From Methylophilus sp. QUAN (GTDB lineage Bacteria > Pseudomonadota > Gammaproteobacteria > Burkholderiales > Methylophilaceae): a stretch of 64,000 nt of DNA. Below the pieces are notes generated by a model that saw only the letters and a list, made by a program, of their open reading frames with translations, did no database searches and was not told the DNA's origin. A program made the position numbers and the translations under genes. The stretch covers positions 1 through 64,000 of the forward strand of contig NZ_JADKYT010000002.1 in assembly GCF_015354445.1 (NCBI RefSeq). Direction: 5' to 3'. Positions 16,468 through 28,800 of the stretch are shown here, one piece after another. Every line of letters begins with the position of its first letter. The first letter of the stretch is position 1.

Positions 16468-17895
16468 ATGTTTAAATTTAATAAAGTATGCTTGGCTGTT
16501 GCGGCTACCCTGTTTGCTGGTCAAGCGTTTGCTGCCCCTGTGACTCAAGCACAGATCAATACTGCGCGTGGCAACGGTGCATTGAATGAAACCTGGATAT
16601 CTGGTGCTTCAGCACCAACTTACAACGTTTTCCAAGGCTTTGCTGCTGGTTGTGATGCAAACACTCTGTCTGTGTTCAATAACGGTTCAGCAACGGCCGC
16701 TGTAAGACCAGGTAACTCTGCTGCAAGTAACTTCCTGGCTTACGCTTGTACACGTGGTGGTAAAGTGTCTGTGGTTTACCACACGATTGATGGCGGTTCT
16801 TTCAATGCATACGCACCACACATTCCTAACGATGTTGATGGTGATGGCACAGTGGGTACTACTAATTTGCGCCGTATTGGCAAACTGGGTGCTAACGCTG
16901 GTTGTGTGGCTCAAACTGGTTCTTTGTCTCTGCCAGGTCAAACTGCAATTGCAAGCTATCGCTCATGTGCGATTGTGACTCCAGCAACTGCTGCTGATGG
17001 CGCAACTGTTAAACCAGCAGGTGGTTTCTCTGACGTTGAAGCGGCATTGTTCGGTGTATCCGTTGATGGTTACGGTGTTGAGTCAAACGCTAACGTTGGT
17101 CAAGCATTTGGTATCGCTACTTCAACTTCCTTGTACCGTGCGATGCAAGTTGCACAAGGTATCTATGCGAGCGTAGCCGCAGCAAACTCTGCTGACCCTG
17201 ATTACTTGCCAGCCAATGCACCTAGCATTTCTCACGTGCAGTATGCTTCTATCGTGAGTGGTACTGCTGCTGATGCGGGTATCTTGGTACCAGGTTCTAC
17301 AGCTGCCTTGAATCTGGCACGTCGTGTGCCAACTTCAGGTACTCAAGCGTCTTCTAATGCAACTTTCCTGCGTAATCCATGTAACGGTGATGCTGCGATT
17401 GCCGGTGCTTTGGCTCCTGTAGGTCTGGCTGACTCTACACCTACCTTGATCATCACAGAAGGTTCCGGTACAGGTAACGCAAAAACTGCGCTGTCTACAG
17501 CTGGCTTTGCGATCGGTGTGTTGTCTCTGGAAAACAACTGGCGTACAGATACATCATCCAACGGCTACCGTTACATCAAGTTGGATAACGTTCACCCAGA
17601 AGCGCCAGTAGCTGGCTCCGGTCAGACAACAGATGCTAACGCACGTTACACTGCTGCTCAAGGTTTGTACGATTTCCACATGGAAATGAAATCTTTTGTT
17701 GCTAACTCAGCTTCCGGTACATTCGGCGAGACTGTGATCAACGAAATCGTTGGTGCTTTTGCTGGTCTGGATTGCGCTGAAGTACCGCGTGGTTTGACAC
17801 TGAACCCATTTGCCGGTTCATCTTGCACGGTTGGTACCATCGTTGCTAAAGGCTCACGTAATGGTAACAACTGCCAAGCACAACAATTGTTCTAA
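16468..17895 (+). CDS. secreted cysteine-rich protein of unknown function
   Basis: A 475-residue exported protein that I cannot name. It has a clear signal peptide (MFKFNKVCLAVAATLFAGQAFA) and a strong ribosome-binding site (GAAGGAAGCG). The mature part begins VTQAQINTARGNGALNETWISGASAPTYNVFQGFAAGC; the ISGASA segment recalls the start of phosphate-binding-type periplasmic proteins, but the likeness is too short to assign. Eight cysteines in the mature part suggest disulfides in an extracytoplasmic protein, ending ...GTIVAKGSRNGNNCQAQQLF. No PEP-CTERM tail and no membrane anchor. Codon use points to high expression. It stands between a PEP-CTERM gene and the two-partner secretion pair and may be read from the same promoter as the former. 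It could be a substrate of the type II system; that is only a guess. Confidence 0.75.
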   Translation: MFKFNKVCLAVAATLFAGQAFAAPVTQAQINTARGNGALNETWISGASAPTYNVFQGFAAGCDANTLSVFNNGSATAAVRPGNSAASNFLAYACTRGGKVSVVYHTIDGGSFNAYAPHIPNDVDGDGTVGTTNLRRIGKLGANAGCVAQTGSLSLPGQTAIASYRSCAIVTPATAADGATVKPAGGFSDVEAALFGVSVDGYGVESNANVGQAFGIATSTSLYRAMQVAQGIYASVAAANSADPDYLPANAPSISHVQYASIVSGTAADAGILVPGSTAALNLARRVPTSGTQASSNATFLRNPCNGDAAIAGALAPVGLADSTPTLIITEGSGTGNAKTALSTAGFAIGVLSLENNWRTDTSSNGYRYIKLDNVHPEAPVAGSGQTTDANARYTAAQGLYDFHMEMKSFVANSASGTFGETVINEIVGAFAGLDCAEVPRGLTLNPFAGSSCTVGTIVAKGSRNGNNCQAQQLF

Positions 17896-17933
17896 TCTCA
17901 AGCACTAGCAGTCAAAAGCTGCGACGCCTGATT

Positions 17934-17965
17934 AAAAGCACACCCGTACTGGGTGTGCTTTTTTA
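17934..17965 (+). terminator. rho-independent terminator
   Basis: AAAAGCACACCC (17934-17945) pairs with GGGTGTGCTTTT (17951-17962) around GTACT, followed by more T. It ends the PEP-CTERM/unknown-protein transcript. Confidence 0.92.
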
Positions 17966-18048
17966 TTGCCTAGTTCAATCAAAAACCAGTCGCAATTCGC
18001 AGACATCTGAGCGTCTCCTGACAATGGCTCACATGGGCTATCAAAACA

Positions 18049-18066
18049 AGTCCGCGGACTAGTCCG
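18049..18066. promoter_or_regulatory. lux-box-like overlapping palindromes before tpsB
   Basis: AGTCCGCGGACT (18049-18060) and CGGACTAGTCCG (18055-18066) are two perfect 12-bp palindromes that overlap. They use the same half-site (CTAGTCCG/CGGACTAG) as the sites at 15312 and 15406, but with the spacing shortened by two bases. They lie 13 bases before the first possible start of the TpsB gene. Confidence 0.5.
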
Positions 18067-18078
18067 TATTTCATCTTT

Positions 18079-19845
18079 GTGACACGCGGCGCTTTCAAAA
18101 TGGCAAGCCTCAGGAAGTGCCTTAGGCGATTGAACCAAAAAAGAAAGGTGTTGCGATTGTTGCTGCGTGTGATGAGTTGTATGTGTGTTCTGTGGTCTTT
18201 TGCATTGCATGCAGAGGAGGCTTCAGAGTCCGCCCAGCAGCCTGTAAATGGTTGGGGAGCAGAGGTTCCCGGGCAAGCGGCTGCCGAAGTGTCCACTAAA
18301 GACCAGTTTGATATTTTTGAATACGTGGTCAATGGCAACTCCGTGCTCAGCGTGACAGAGATTGAAAAAGCTGTTTATCCCTATCTCGGTGAGCATCGCT
18401 CGATTGATGATGTAGAAAAAGCGCGTAGTGCGCTGGAGCAAAGCTTTCATGAAGCGGGCTACCTGACGGTGTTCGTGAGTATTCCCGAGCAAGAGGTGAA
18501 CGGTGGGGTCGTGAAGCTGGATGTTCTGGAAGGGAAGGTTGAGCGCTTAAGTGTGGTTGGTTCCCGCTATTACTCTCTGGGCAAAATCAAGCAAAACGTT
18601 ACTGAGTTCAAAGAGGGACATGTTCCCCACTTCCCAACGGTGCAAAAACAAATTGCCTCGGTCAATATTAACCAGGATCGTGTGGTAGCGCCTGTGCTGC
18701 GTCCAGGTAAATCACCAGGCATGGTCGAGGTGGATTTGAAGGTGGATGACAAGTTTCCCTTGCACGCCAGCATGGAATACAACAACCGGTACACACCGAA
18801 CACGACAAAGACACGCCTTTCCGGCAACTTGAGATACGACAATCTCTGGCAGAGCGATCACAGCATTGGTCTAGGTTTTCAGGTGACACCGGAAGATGCC
18901 AACGAGGTGAAAGTATTTTCGGGCACCTATGTGATTCCTTACGCTGGAGATTACTGGGCCATGTATGGCGTGGTTTCTCAAAGTGATATCAGTGCGGTAG
19001 GCGATTTGAATGTGGTCGGTAACGGTAACATTTATGGCTTGCGCTATATCCATCCGATGCCCAGCCCGTTTAAATCCTTCAACCACAATTTGACCCTGGG
19101 CGCGGATTACAAAGACTTTAAAGAAAGCACGCGCAGACTAGGCGCGGACTTGGGTAATAACCCGATTACTTATCTGCCTTTCATGATCGGTTATACCGGC
19201 AATCTGGTCATGCCTGAGAGTACCACCAAGTTAGACCTGAACTTTGTCTTTTCAACCAAGGCGCTTGTTAACGATGACGCTGAGTTTGCCCAGAGACGTT
19301 ACCTAGCACGGTCGAATTTCTCCTACTTGAGAGGGCAACTTGAGCACACGTATACCTTGCCTTATCAATGGCAATGGTATGGCTCTTTAGGCGGGCAAGT
19401 GACCGGCGATTCACTGGTTTCCAACGAGCAATTCTTTATCGGTGGTTTGGATACGGTGCGCGGCTTCCTCGAGTCCAGTGCGCTGGGGGATACGGGTACC
19501 AACCTGACGATGGAGTTGCGCTCCCCACCTTTGCAAAAGTATGCAGGCTCATGGGTGAAGGAAATGCGCCTGCTGGCTTTTTACGATTACGGCTACGCTA
19601 AAACGCGTGATCCAGCGACGTTTTCCGATGACCGGTTCTCACAAATCCAGCAATACATCTTGTCCTCATATGGATTGGGTTGGGATGTGAAGGCAGCGCA
19701 TGGCTTATTTATGCGCCTGGATTTTGCGCGTGTCTTGCAATCAAGCTGGACATTGGAAAATGGACACACTGCGCCACTCAAGCCAGCAGGGATGGCTGAA
19801 AGTGGTGATACACGCCTGCATTTTAAAGTGGGTTTTGACTGGTAA
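18079..19845 (+). CDS. two-partner secretion outer-membrane transporter TpsB (ShlB/FhaC/HecB family)
   Basis: A 588-residue outer-membrane protein that exports the large TpsA protein encoded next. After a signal region (LRLLLRVMSCMCVLWSFALHAEE) come POTRA domains (FEYVVNGNSVLSVTEIEKAVYPYLG..., LDVLEGKVERLSVVGSRYYS) and a beta-barrel with the conserved loop 6 region VRGFLESSALGD and a C-terminal aromatic (VGFDW). The start is uncertain: GTG 18079, ATG 18100, or a TTG near 18149 preceded by AAAGAAAGG; a start after 18079 would give a more normal signal peptide. It is followed after 30 bases by tpsA. Confidence 0.88.
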   Translation: MTRGAFKMASLRKCLRRLNQKRKVLRLLLRVMSCMCVLWSFALHAEEASESAQQPVNGWGAEVPGQAAAEVSTKDQFDIFEYVVNGNSVLSVTEIEKAVYPYLGEHRSIDDVEKARSALEQSFHEAGYLTVFVSIPEQEVNGGVVKLDVLEGKVERLSVVGSRYYSLGKIKQNVTEFKEGHVPHFPTVQKQIASVNINQDRVVAPVLRPGKSPGMVEVDLKVDDKFPLHASMEYNNRYTPNTTKTRLSGNLRYDNLWQSDHSIGLGFQVTPEDANEVKVFSGTYVIPYAGDYWAMYGVVSQSDISAVGDLNVVGNGNIYGLRYIHPMPSPFKSFNHNLTLGADYKDFKESTRRLGADLGNNPITYLPFMIGYTGNLVMPESTTKLDLNFVFSTKALVNDDAEFAQRRYLARSNFSYLRGQLEHTYTLPYQWQWYGSLGGQVTGDSLVSNEQFFIGGLDTVRGFLESSALGDTGTNLTMELRSPPLQKYAGSWVKEMRLLAFYDYGYAKTRDPATFSDDRFSQIQQYILSSYGLGWDVKAAHGLFMRLDFARVLQSSWTLENGHTAPLKPAGMAESGDTRLHFKVGFDW

Positions 19846-19875
19846 TAAGCGCTTAGCTGAAGTAAACGAGGTGAA

Positions 19876-22800
19876 ATGATGAACAAGTTACGATTCAAGT
19901 TGGTATTTAGCAAACGGTTGGGCATGTTGGTACCCATTGCCGAAATTGCCCGTACTCATCAAAAAACAGTCACTTTGTCTGGCGCAGTTGATCAGGAAGT
20001 TTGCGTTGAAGTCATGCTTCGCCCTTTATGGCGCATATCAACGAGGAGTGTTGTGTTGCTGATGGCAGGATGTCTAAGCTGGGCATCAGCACCCGTACTG
20101 GCGGACGATTCAAATGTATTACCAGTTCAGCAAGGGGGAGGATATAACCTACCTGCTGGTGTGAGTATCCCCACACCAGTGAACAACACCATGAATATCA
20201 CTACAACAATGCAAAATGCGGTGATTCGTTGGGATAGCTTTAATATCGGCTCACAAGCCGCTGTTAATTTCATTATGCCTAACGCCACTTCAAGCGTGTT
20301 AAACCGCGTCATGGGTAGCGGCGCCAGCTTTATTAACGGCACACTCACCGCGAACGGGCATGTGTATATTGCCAACCAGAATGGCGTATATTTCGGCGCT
20401 GGTTCACAAGTCAATGTGGGTTCTTTGACAGTGACTACACTGGATAATTTAAAGAACAATAATATCGAAACGATTTACCAGAACGGTATTTTGTCTAATA
20501 AAACCGAGCCGGTATTTTCCTTTGCTGATGCCGTTGGTGTCATTGATGTGGCCAAAGGTGCAAACATCGAAACCAAAGGTTCTGGCGGGCGTGTCATGTT
20601 GCTGGCGCCGGATGTGACCAACAGCGGCGTGATTAAAACGCCAGAGGGGCAGACCATACTCGCTGCAGGTAAAACAATTTATCTTAGCACCTTGGATAAA
20701 TTCGCTGGATTGCTTGTTGAAGTCAGTTCTGGGGGGACAGCAACCAATCTTGGACAGATTGTTGCCGATCATGGTAATGCAAGTTTGATTGGCTTGGCGG
20801 TGAATCAGCAGGGGAGTATTACTGCATCCACTTCTGTACGTGCCAATGGCTCTATTTATTTAAAAGCCAAGGAAATCCAGAGCTTGGGTACGCCAGGCAA
20901 CGACGTGTATGGCAAGGTCACTTTAGGAACCGGCAGTAAAACGGCAGTGACTATTGATACTAAAGACACAGAAGAAGTGTTTGATGCGCAAGCGATTACG
21001 CCATCAATGATCGATATCAAAGGCAAAAATATTGCAATTGATGGCAGTGTGATTGCCAATAGTGGCCAGGTTAACGTGACGGCGACTGATAATCAGGGCG
21101 ACAACAGTAGCCTGTTTTTGGGCGACCATGCCTTGATTGATGTATCAGGCGTGGATGCGACCGCACCCATGAGCCGCAACCAGTTGGCGATTCAACTCTA
21201 CTCTGACCAGTTAAGGGATTCCCCTGTATTAAGAGGTGGTGCCCTGTTTGGCGAAATATTGTTCCTTGATGCTCGAAAAGGCACCAAGCTGTTGAGCCAG
21301 AGTGTCATTGATCAAGCCAAGGCTGGTATTACAAGAACGGTGGCTGAGCGCTCTACAAATGGTGGGCAAGTGAATCTTTCTGCCGTGAATATGGTCAGCA
21401 AAGCCGGATCCAAAATTGACCTGTCAGCAGGCAGTACTACTTATACTGAAGGTACGATTCGTGAAAGCAGCTTACTTATCAATGGTAAATGGGTGCTGGC
21501 TTCTGAGGCGCTCCCTAATACACCCTACCAGGGCATCAGTGATTACTATTCTGTCTCTAGTGAACGCTGGGGCCAGACCCGCCGATGGGCGTTGACAGCC
21601 AATGCTTTGAACGGCTTAGCAGGAGCCTCTACTGAAAATGCGGCTAAAAGCGCCTCGGTCAGTGGTTATTTACAACCTGGTTACCAGCAAGGAGGTAATG
21701 CCGGCGCCCTGAATGTTGCCACTACTAATATGGCACTGCAGGGCGATGTGCTTGCCAGCACGGTGAGTGGTCTTTATCAGCGCGGAGAGACTGACACGCA
21801 TAGCACACCATTGGGTGGCACCTTCAAGTTGACCTATAACAATTCCGGCGCCTTGAATATCGTCTCATCTGCTGCCCCGCTGTCTGAAAACTTTAATGAA
21901 GACAGCCAGCTGAGCACAGAGCAAAAGCAAACATCCGAGTTAAGCACAGCCATGCTGGCAAATGGGGTCAACCATGTAGTGATCAAAACCACTGGGCAGG
22001 TCAACCTCAATACAGACATCAATATGCAGGCGAATGGCAGCCTGCATGTGCTGGGTAGTGGCGGGGTAAACGTGAATAACGATATTCGTTTGCCTTCCGG
22101 CACAGTAGTCCTGTCAGCCAGCCAAAGTGCTGACGTGAACGTGGCTAACAACGCAAAGATCAATGTTGCGGGCTTATTTACGAATGATTTGCCAGGCGTC
22201 AATGGTGCAATGCTGGGCAAGGTTGCGCTTGATGGCGGCAAAATTACCGTTGGTAGCATTATCGTTCATAAGGATACTGGTGACATCATTACCGATGACA
22301 GCATCACCAAAGACCCCCTTACTCTTTATAGTGGCTTGCATATGGGGCAAGGTGCTAGCATGGATGCCTCATCTGGGGCATGGCTCAATCAACGCGGACA
22401 ACTCACTGCCGGACACGGTGGTGACATTAGCGTGACCATGGCAGATAACAGGATCGGGGCTGGCAGCTTTAGCAGTTATGGCATGATGGTGAATGGTCAG
22501 CAAACGCAGGGCGGCCATTTAGCAGTGAGGCTACAAGGTGAGCAAGCGACGGGATTGGTTGAGCATATACAGTTAGGCGGCATTAATCCGCAGCAGGAAA
22601 ATACACTGTGGCTATCAGAAGGATTTTTCCAGCAGGGTGGTTTTTCAAACTACACCATCAGCAATACCGACCGCCTGAACGGTGATGTGATCATCGGTGA
22701 CCAGGCTAATAGCTTGGTGACGATACGACCTGAGCAACATTCGCGTGTTCTGGGATCCTCTGCGCGCGTGGCACAAAGCGGTAGTGACTTAAACGCCCTG

Positions 22801-25800
22801 GTCAGCAAGACATCACTCGCTGGTAGCCTGCGTACACCGGCCAGCCTGGCAGTCGTGGCGGGAGATGACCTGACGCTACAGTCTAATGCCAGTATCGTGA
22901 CGGATACTCCTGCTAGCCAATCCGGGCCCAGAGGCAATGTTAGCCTCACGTCTAAAGGTCAGATGACCATCCTCGGGGATATTACCGCACCTGGCGGTGA
23001 TATTAAGCTGGCGATTGAGAACATCACCCCTGATAAAGGTGACTTCACGCTGCCCAATAAGAGTTTTGATCCAACATTAAGCCTATTTCTGGGTGCAAAT
23101 GCCACACTGAGCGCACGGGCGCAATATGTGATGCCGCCTACCAGTGACGGTAACTTACGCACGGCATTTGTGACCAAAGCTGGCAACATCTCTTTAACAG
23201 CCGGTAATGGAGTATTGATTGCAAAAGAGGGGTCAGTCATCGATGTATCGGGGACCAGTGGTAATGTTGATTTATCTGTGCCCGGTGGTTATGCACGTCA
23301 GTCTGTGGCAGGCGGTGCCGGTGTTATTTCACTGAGCGGACGTGACGGTGTTGCGCTGGATGGAACGTTATTGGGCACCCCGTCAGGTCAAGGTGAAGGC
23401 GGCACCTTGAATATTACGCTTGGCGGTGTCGGTGGCGGAGGGGTAGAAGGTAGCGATACGCCATTATATTTTGCTAATGGCACACGTGTGTTGACCGTGA
23501 CAAACAACAAAGAGTTAATGGCTGCGAATAATACTGCGGGCAGTAATAATGCCAATCTCATTAACACTTCTAACTCATCTACAAGGCCTTTGACCACCGC
23601 GCAAGGTGTAGGCCAAATTTCAGCCGAGCAAATTCGCCAAGGCGGATTTGATAATATCGCCTTGACTGTGGAGAACGTCAGCACTACGACTGGCGATGCG
23701 ATACATTTTGCCAATACCACGATGAGTGTGCCATCGCTGCTGATGCTGAATGCCACGACATTCTCTGGTTCGGCAAATCTCAACGCCTCTACATTAGTGC
23801 TGGCGAACAAGAGCACCGTTGATATGGATAGTAGTCAACTGACTGCTGGCACAGATATATTCAAGGCCCGGGCAAATTTTATTGAGATACAAGGGCCGGT
23901 CGCCATCAATCAGGTTGGCCAAACGAGTTTATACAGTCAATCTGATATTCGGGCGCGAGGACTGATTACTTCCTTGCAGGGTACCGCATCGCTATCATCA
24001 CCTGGCCTGATTCAGCTGGATGCTGCGCAAATTTACCCAGCGACTGCGGTTAATTTCACTGTGACAGCCACCGGGGCTGGCAGCAGGATTGAAGTGAGCA
24101 ACCAGTCTAAAACGGCAAGCACGGTGCCTTTATCTGCGGTGGGTAGTTTGACCTTAAATGCGGATTCTATTCTGCAGGCAGGTGTGTTACGTGCGCCGTT
24201 GGGGCAAATTACCCTGAATGCTAGCCATGATTTAACACTGGCACCAGGTAGCCTGACTTCAGTGTCCGCGGAAGGCAGCTTGATTCCATATGCCGTAACT
24301 GTACTGGGTGGCACTGATCTTGCTGATACCGAGGGCGCCATTAACAACTTCATGACGGCTATCGACAAGAAAAAAGTCACGTTGAACGCCAATAATATGA
24401 ATTTGCAGGCAGGTTCACGCGTAGATATTTCTGGCAACGGCGATACCATGGCTTATGAGTGGATCCCAGGCATAGGCGGCTCTGTCGACGTATTGTCGCA
24501 AACTGGCTATTACGCCGTCTTGCCATCGCTGGGCAATCAGTACGCACCTTATGATTACCTAATGAGCGCAGGCTCCGATGTAGGTATCGGTCAGGCCGTT
24601 TACTTGTCTGGTGGCAATGGCCTGGCAGCAGGTAAATATACCCTCTTGCCTGCGCACTACGCGCTGTTGCCAGGTGCTTTCCTGGTCAGCGCTAACGGCG
24701 CCAATATCCAGCTCAATACACAGTTAACACAGGCTGACGGGACCGGTTTGTCTTCAGGCTATTTAACCAAGATTGATGGCACCAGCCGCGGTCAATATAC
24801 GAGTTTTAATATCGTCAACGGCAATAGCTTTTACAAAGACTACGGTACCAAAAACTATAAAGGCCTGGCTGAGTATCTGGTGAGTTCTGGCAATGCCTTG
24901 TTAACCAAGAATGCCATCAGGGATGGCAAGGAAACCCCAAGGCTGACAAACGATGCTGGCCAATTAGTATTAGCTGCAGGGAATAGCCTTAACCTGGAAG
25001 GGAGTATTAATACCAGCAATGTGGCCGGCGCCAAAGGGGCGTTGGTGGATATTTCTTCTAACGATATTCGTGTGGTTTCAACGGTTGATCCGCTGCAAGC
25101 GGGGGTGTTGCAGATATCAGCAGATCAACTCAGTAAAATCAATGCGGACTCTATTCTGTTGGGCGGCAGCCGTACTGTCAGTGGCAAGACGCAGACTATC
25201 ACGACCACCGCTTCTAATGTGACTTTCAGTAACGACTCTGATCATGCAGTGCAATCCGGGGAGTTGATTGTTGCCTCCAAAGATACGATCACTGTGAATC
25301 AAGGTGCGGTGGTGAAGACCGGCGCCAAGCAAGACAAAACAGGGACTACAACCCTTGTCACCAGTGGTGATGGTGCACTGTTGGCAGTATCGGCCAAAAA
25401 CGACTTCGATTTCTCCAGAACGGATGTGACAGCTACGCCGACGACTGGCAGGTTAATCATTGAAGATGGCGCAACTGTCACTGCAGCAAGGTCTATGGTG
25501 CTAGATGCGACTAATGCTTTTGATCAATCGGGCGCTATTCAGGTTGCTGATGGCGGAACCGTGACATTGGGCGCCAATCAGTACGCCATTGGTGACCAGC
25601 CCGTAAACGGGGCAACGCATATTAACTCAGATACCTTGGGTGATTTTGGCCGCTTATCTGCGATCACGTTTAATAGTTATAAAAATATCGATATCCTGGG
25701 TGCGGTTAATTTTGGCAATAACAACCTGAATATCACGTTTAATACGGCAGGGATTGCGCATCATGACGCCGGTAATGTGAATATCAATGCTAATAATTTT

Positions 25801-28800
25801 GTCCTTAAAAACACAAATAACGCTTTATTTACCGCACCTGCAGCGCTGAATGGACAGCTGGCCATCAATGCCAACCAGATTACGTTTGGCGACACGGGCA
25901 GTGTGTCCAGCAATATTGATGGATTTAATCACGTCAGCCTGAATGCCAATAAAGATATCCGCTTTGCAGGCACAGGGACGGTCAATATCAACGCTGACCA
26001 GACAACCATGAGCAGTGCTGTCATGACGGCAGACTCCGGGGCCAACTATTCCCTCGCTAGTACTGGTAGCCTGCAGACAGTGAGCAATGGTCAGCAGTCA
26101 GTAAATACCTCAGGCTTGGGCGCAACGCTTAACCTGTCTGCAACCGATATGCAATTGGGTGGCAAGCTAGTGTTGAATGCTGGTGCTGTGAATGCAGTAG
26201 CCCGTAGCGGCAATTTGACAGTGACCTCAGGAGGAGCGATTGACGTCTCTGCGGCGACGGTTGCTTTTGATAGTACGCATTCCGCCACGACGGATGCAGG
26301 CAATGTGCACCTGACCTCAGCGCAGGGCAATGTCCAGATCGAAAACAACGCGTTGTTGAACCTCAAGGGAGGAGCCACTGCAGGAGATGCAGGTACCTTG
26401 CAAGTAGAGGCGAAAAATGGTCGCTTTGTAGTCGCTGATGGCACTCTGCTGGGGCAGGCTGCCAAGGGTGAAAAAACTGCTTCACTCAAGCTTGATGTGG
26501 CCAGTTTAGATAATTTCAGTGATGTGAATAAGGCGCTGGAAAGTGGCCGCTTTAATGAAAGCCGCGACATCCGTGTACGTAGCGGTGATGTCACCATTGC
26601 CGCCGGGGATACCGTCACCGCGCATGCCTTTACCCTGGGGGTTGATGGCGGCAATGCGACGGTTGCCGGGCATATTAATGCCGATGGCGACAAGGGGGGG
26701 GATGTAGCCATTTATGCCAAGGGTTTGGTGACATTGGCGAATACTGCGCAAATCACCGCACGTGGCCAAGCGGCAAACCAATCTAGCGGCGACCGGCAAA
26801 CAGGGTCTGGCGGTTCTGTGCTGTTATCCTCTAACAGTCTGTCTACTGTGAATGCGGTATCTGCAGATACGGGCGCCCTGATCGACACTAGCGGATATGA
26901 TGCCGCGGCTAATGGCAAAGTGGGCGTCGATGGCTATGATGGCTCGGTGACATTAAGAGGTGCACGTGGGACTACAGGAACCGCCAATACCGTGAATGTG
27001 GCATTTAACACAACGGCTGCAATCAAAGGCGCGAGCGAAGTGACGGTTGAAGGCAGCCGTACTTATACCACCACGGCATTTACTGCTGCCAATATGGCAG
27101 GCATGATCAGTGATACCAACAGTTTCTATAATGCGAATACCGGCACAGGAAATTACGCACTGACACAGGATGGCAGTAGTGTAAAGGTGTTGCCTCATAT
27201 TGAAGTGCGGAGCACCACTGGCAACGCAGCAACCGCGATGACGGTTGGTACGGCCGACGTGAACTTGCGCTCATTTGGTGCGCTATTGGCGGGGCGTGGT
27301 GGCTCCCTGACTTTGCGTTCAAATGGTAATTTGACTTTTAGTGGTTCTTTAAGTGATGGTTTTAGTACAGCGAACACGACAGGCGTGTTGCAGCCGAATG
27401 CGAATACGTTTAACTTTAATTTGATCGCTGGGGCTGACTATAGTGCTGCGAATATCACTGAGACCAAAGCTGGTACGGGTGACTTTAAGCTGGAAAATAA
27501 CAAAATAATCCGCACTGGTACAGGTGATATCAGCATTGCTGTGGGGGGGAATATGACCTTGGGTAATGTTAGCTCCGTCATTTATACGGTGGGTAAAGAG
27601 GAGGCAGCTCTGAGCGGATTTACCCCAGCATCAGTAGGTACTAACGTACCGACTGCCGCCAGCTATGTGAATAATGGTGGAGATATTGCCATTGATGTCG
27701 CTGGTAATATCACTGGTGCGGCCACGACGCAAAGTGTCAACCAATGGTTGTTACGCCAAGGCGGTAACGGCGCGGATACCAGCTGGTGGGTACGCCCGGA
27801 CCTGTTCCAGCAAGGCGTTGCCGCGTTAGGTGGTGGTAACGTTAATATCCAGGCGGGTGGAAACATCACTAACGTGTCAGCTTCTTCTGCAACGAACGCA
27901 CAGTTTGTCAAAACGCTGGATGCTAAAGGTAATGAGGTACGTAAGAGCCTGGTCAATGGCGGCGGCGATGTGTCTGTTTCCGCAGGCGGTAACTTGACGA
28001 ATGGGGTGTACTACGTTGGTCGTGGAAAATTAGAGTTAGAGGCCGGTGATAGTGTACTTAAATCGGGAACTACTGGTACGGTGATTGCCTTGCAGGATGC
28101 TAGTGCAGACGTGCGTGCAAAGAACAACGTGAAAATTGAAACGGCGTTTAATCCTACCCTTTGGGTGCAAGGCAGCACACTAACGAAACTCACGGATGGT
28201 ACTTATTTCAATACCTACGCTGAAGACTCTGCGTTAAACGTCACTTCGCTATCGGGGAATGTTGAAGTTGGTTTGAGTAGCAATAAAGCGATTGCGGTCA
28301 CAGGGCTAAACTCACAGATTTACAACACTTTAATCAATTATGATATGTCTGCTATACATCCAGGGACAGTCAATGCCACTGCGTTTGCCGGAGATATTAC
28401 GACTTACAAAATGATTTTGGCACCTGCTAAGAACGGTAATTTGAATTTATTGGCTGCTGGGAGTATTGTAGGTGGAAGTACCACCGGTGGCAGCGCTAAT
28501 CCTACAGCAGATATTTTGCTTTCAGATGCAGACTTGAATTTTGTTCTAAATGTGTTTAATCCAACAATCGGCGGCACAAACGATAGTAATATAACCAAAA
28601 TTCTGGGTAGCTTAAAAACCGGAGTTTCTGCAGTGCCTGTACATGTAAATGACTCAGTTCCGGCAACAATCGTGGCCAAGAATGGAGATATTATATTGAC
28701 TGGAAAGCCTGGAGTCATTGAGAGTACCAACGTTTTTGGTATTAAGTCCTCAAAGCCAGTGTATATCAATGCGGGTAAGAATGTGAGTTTGCATGCATCT

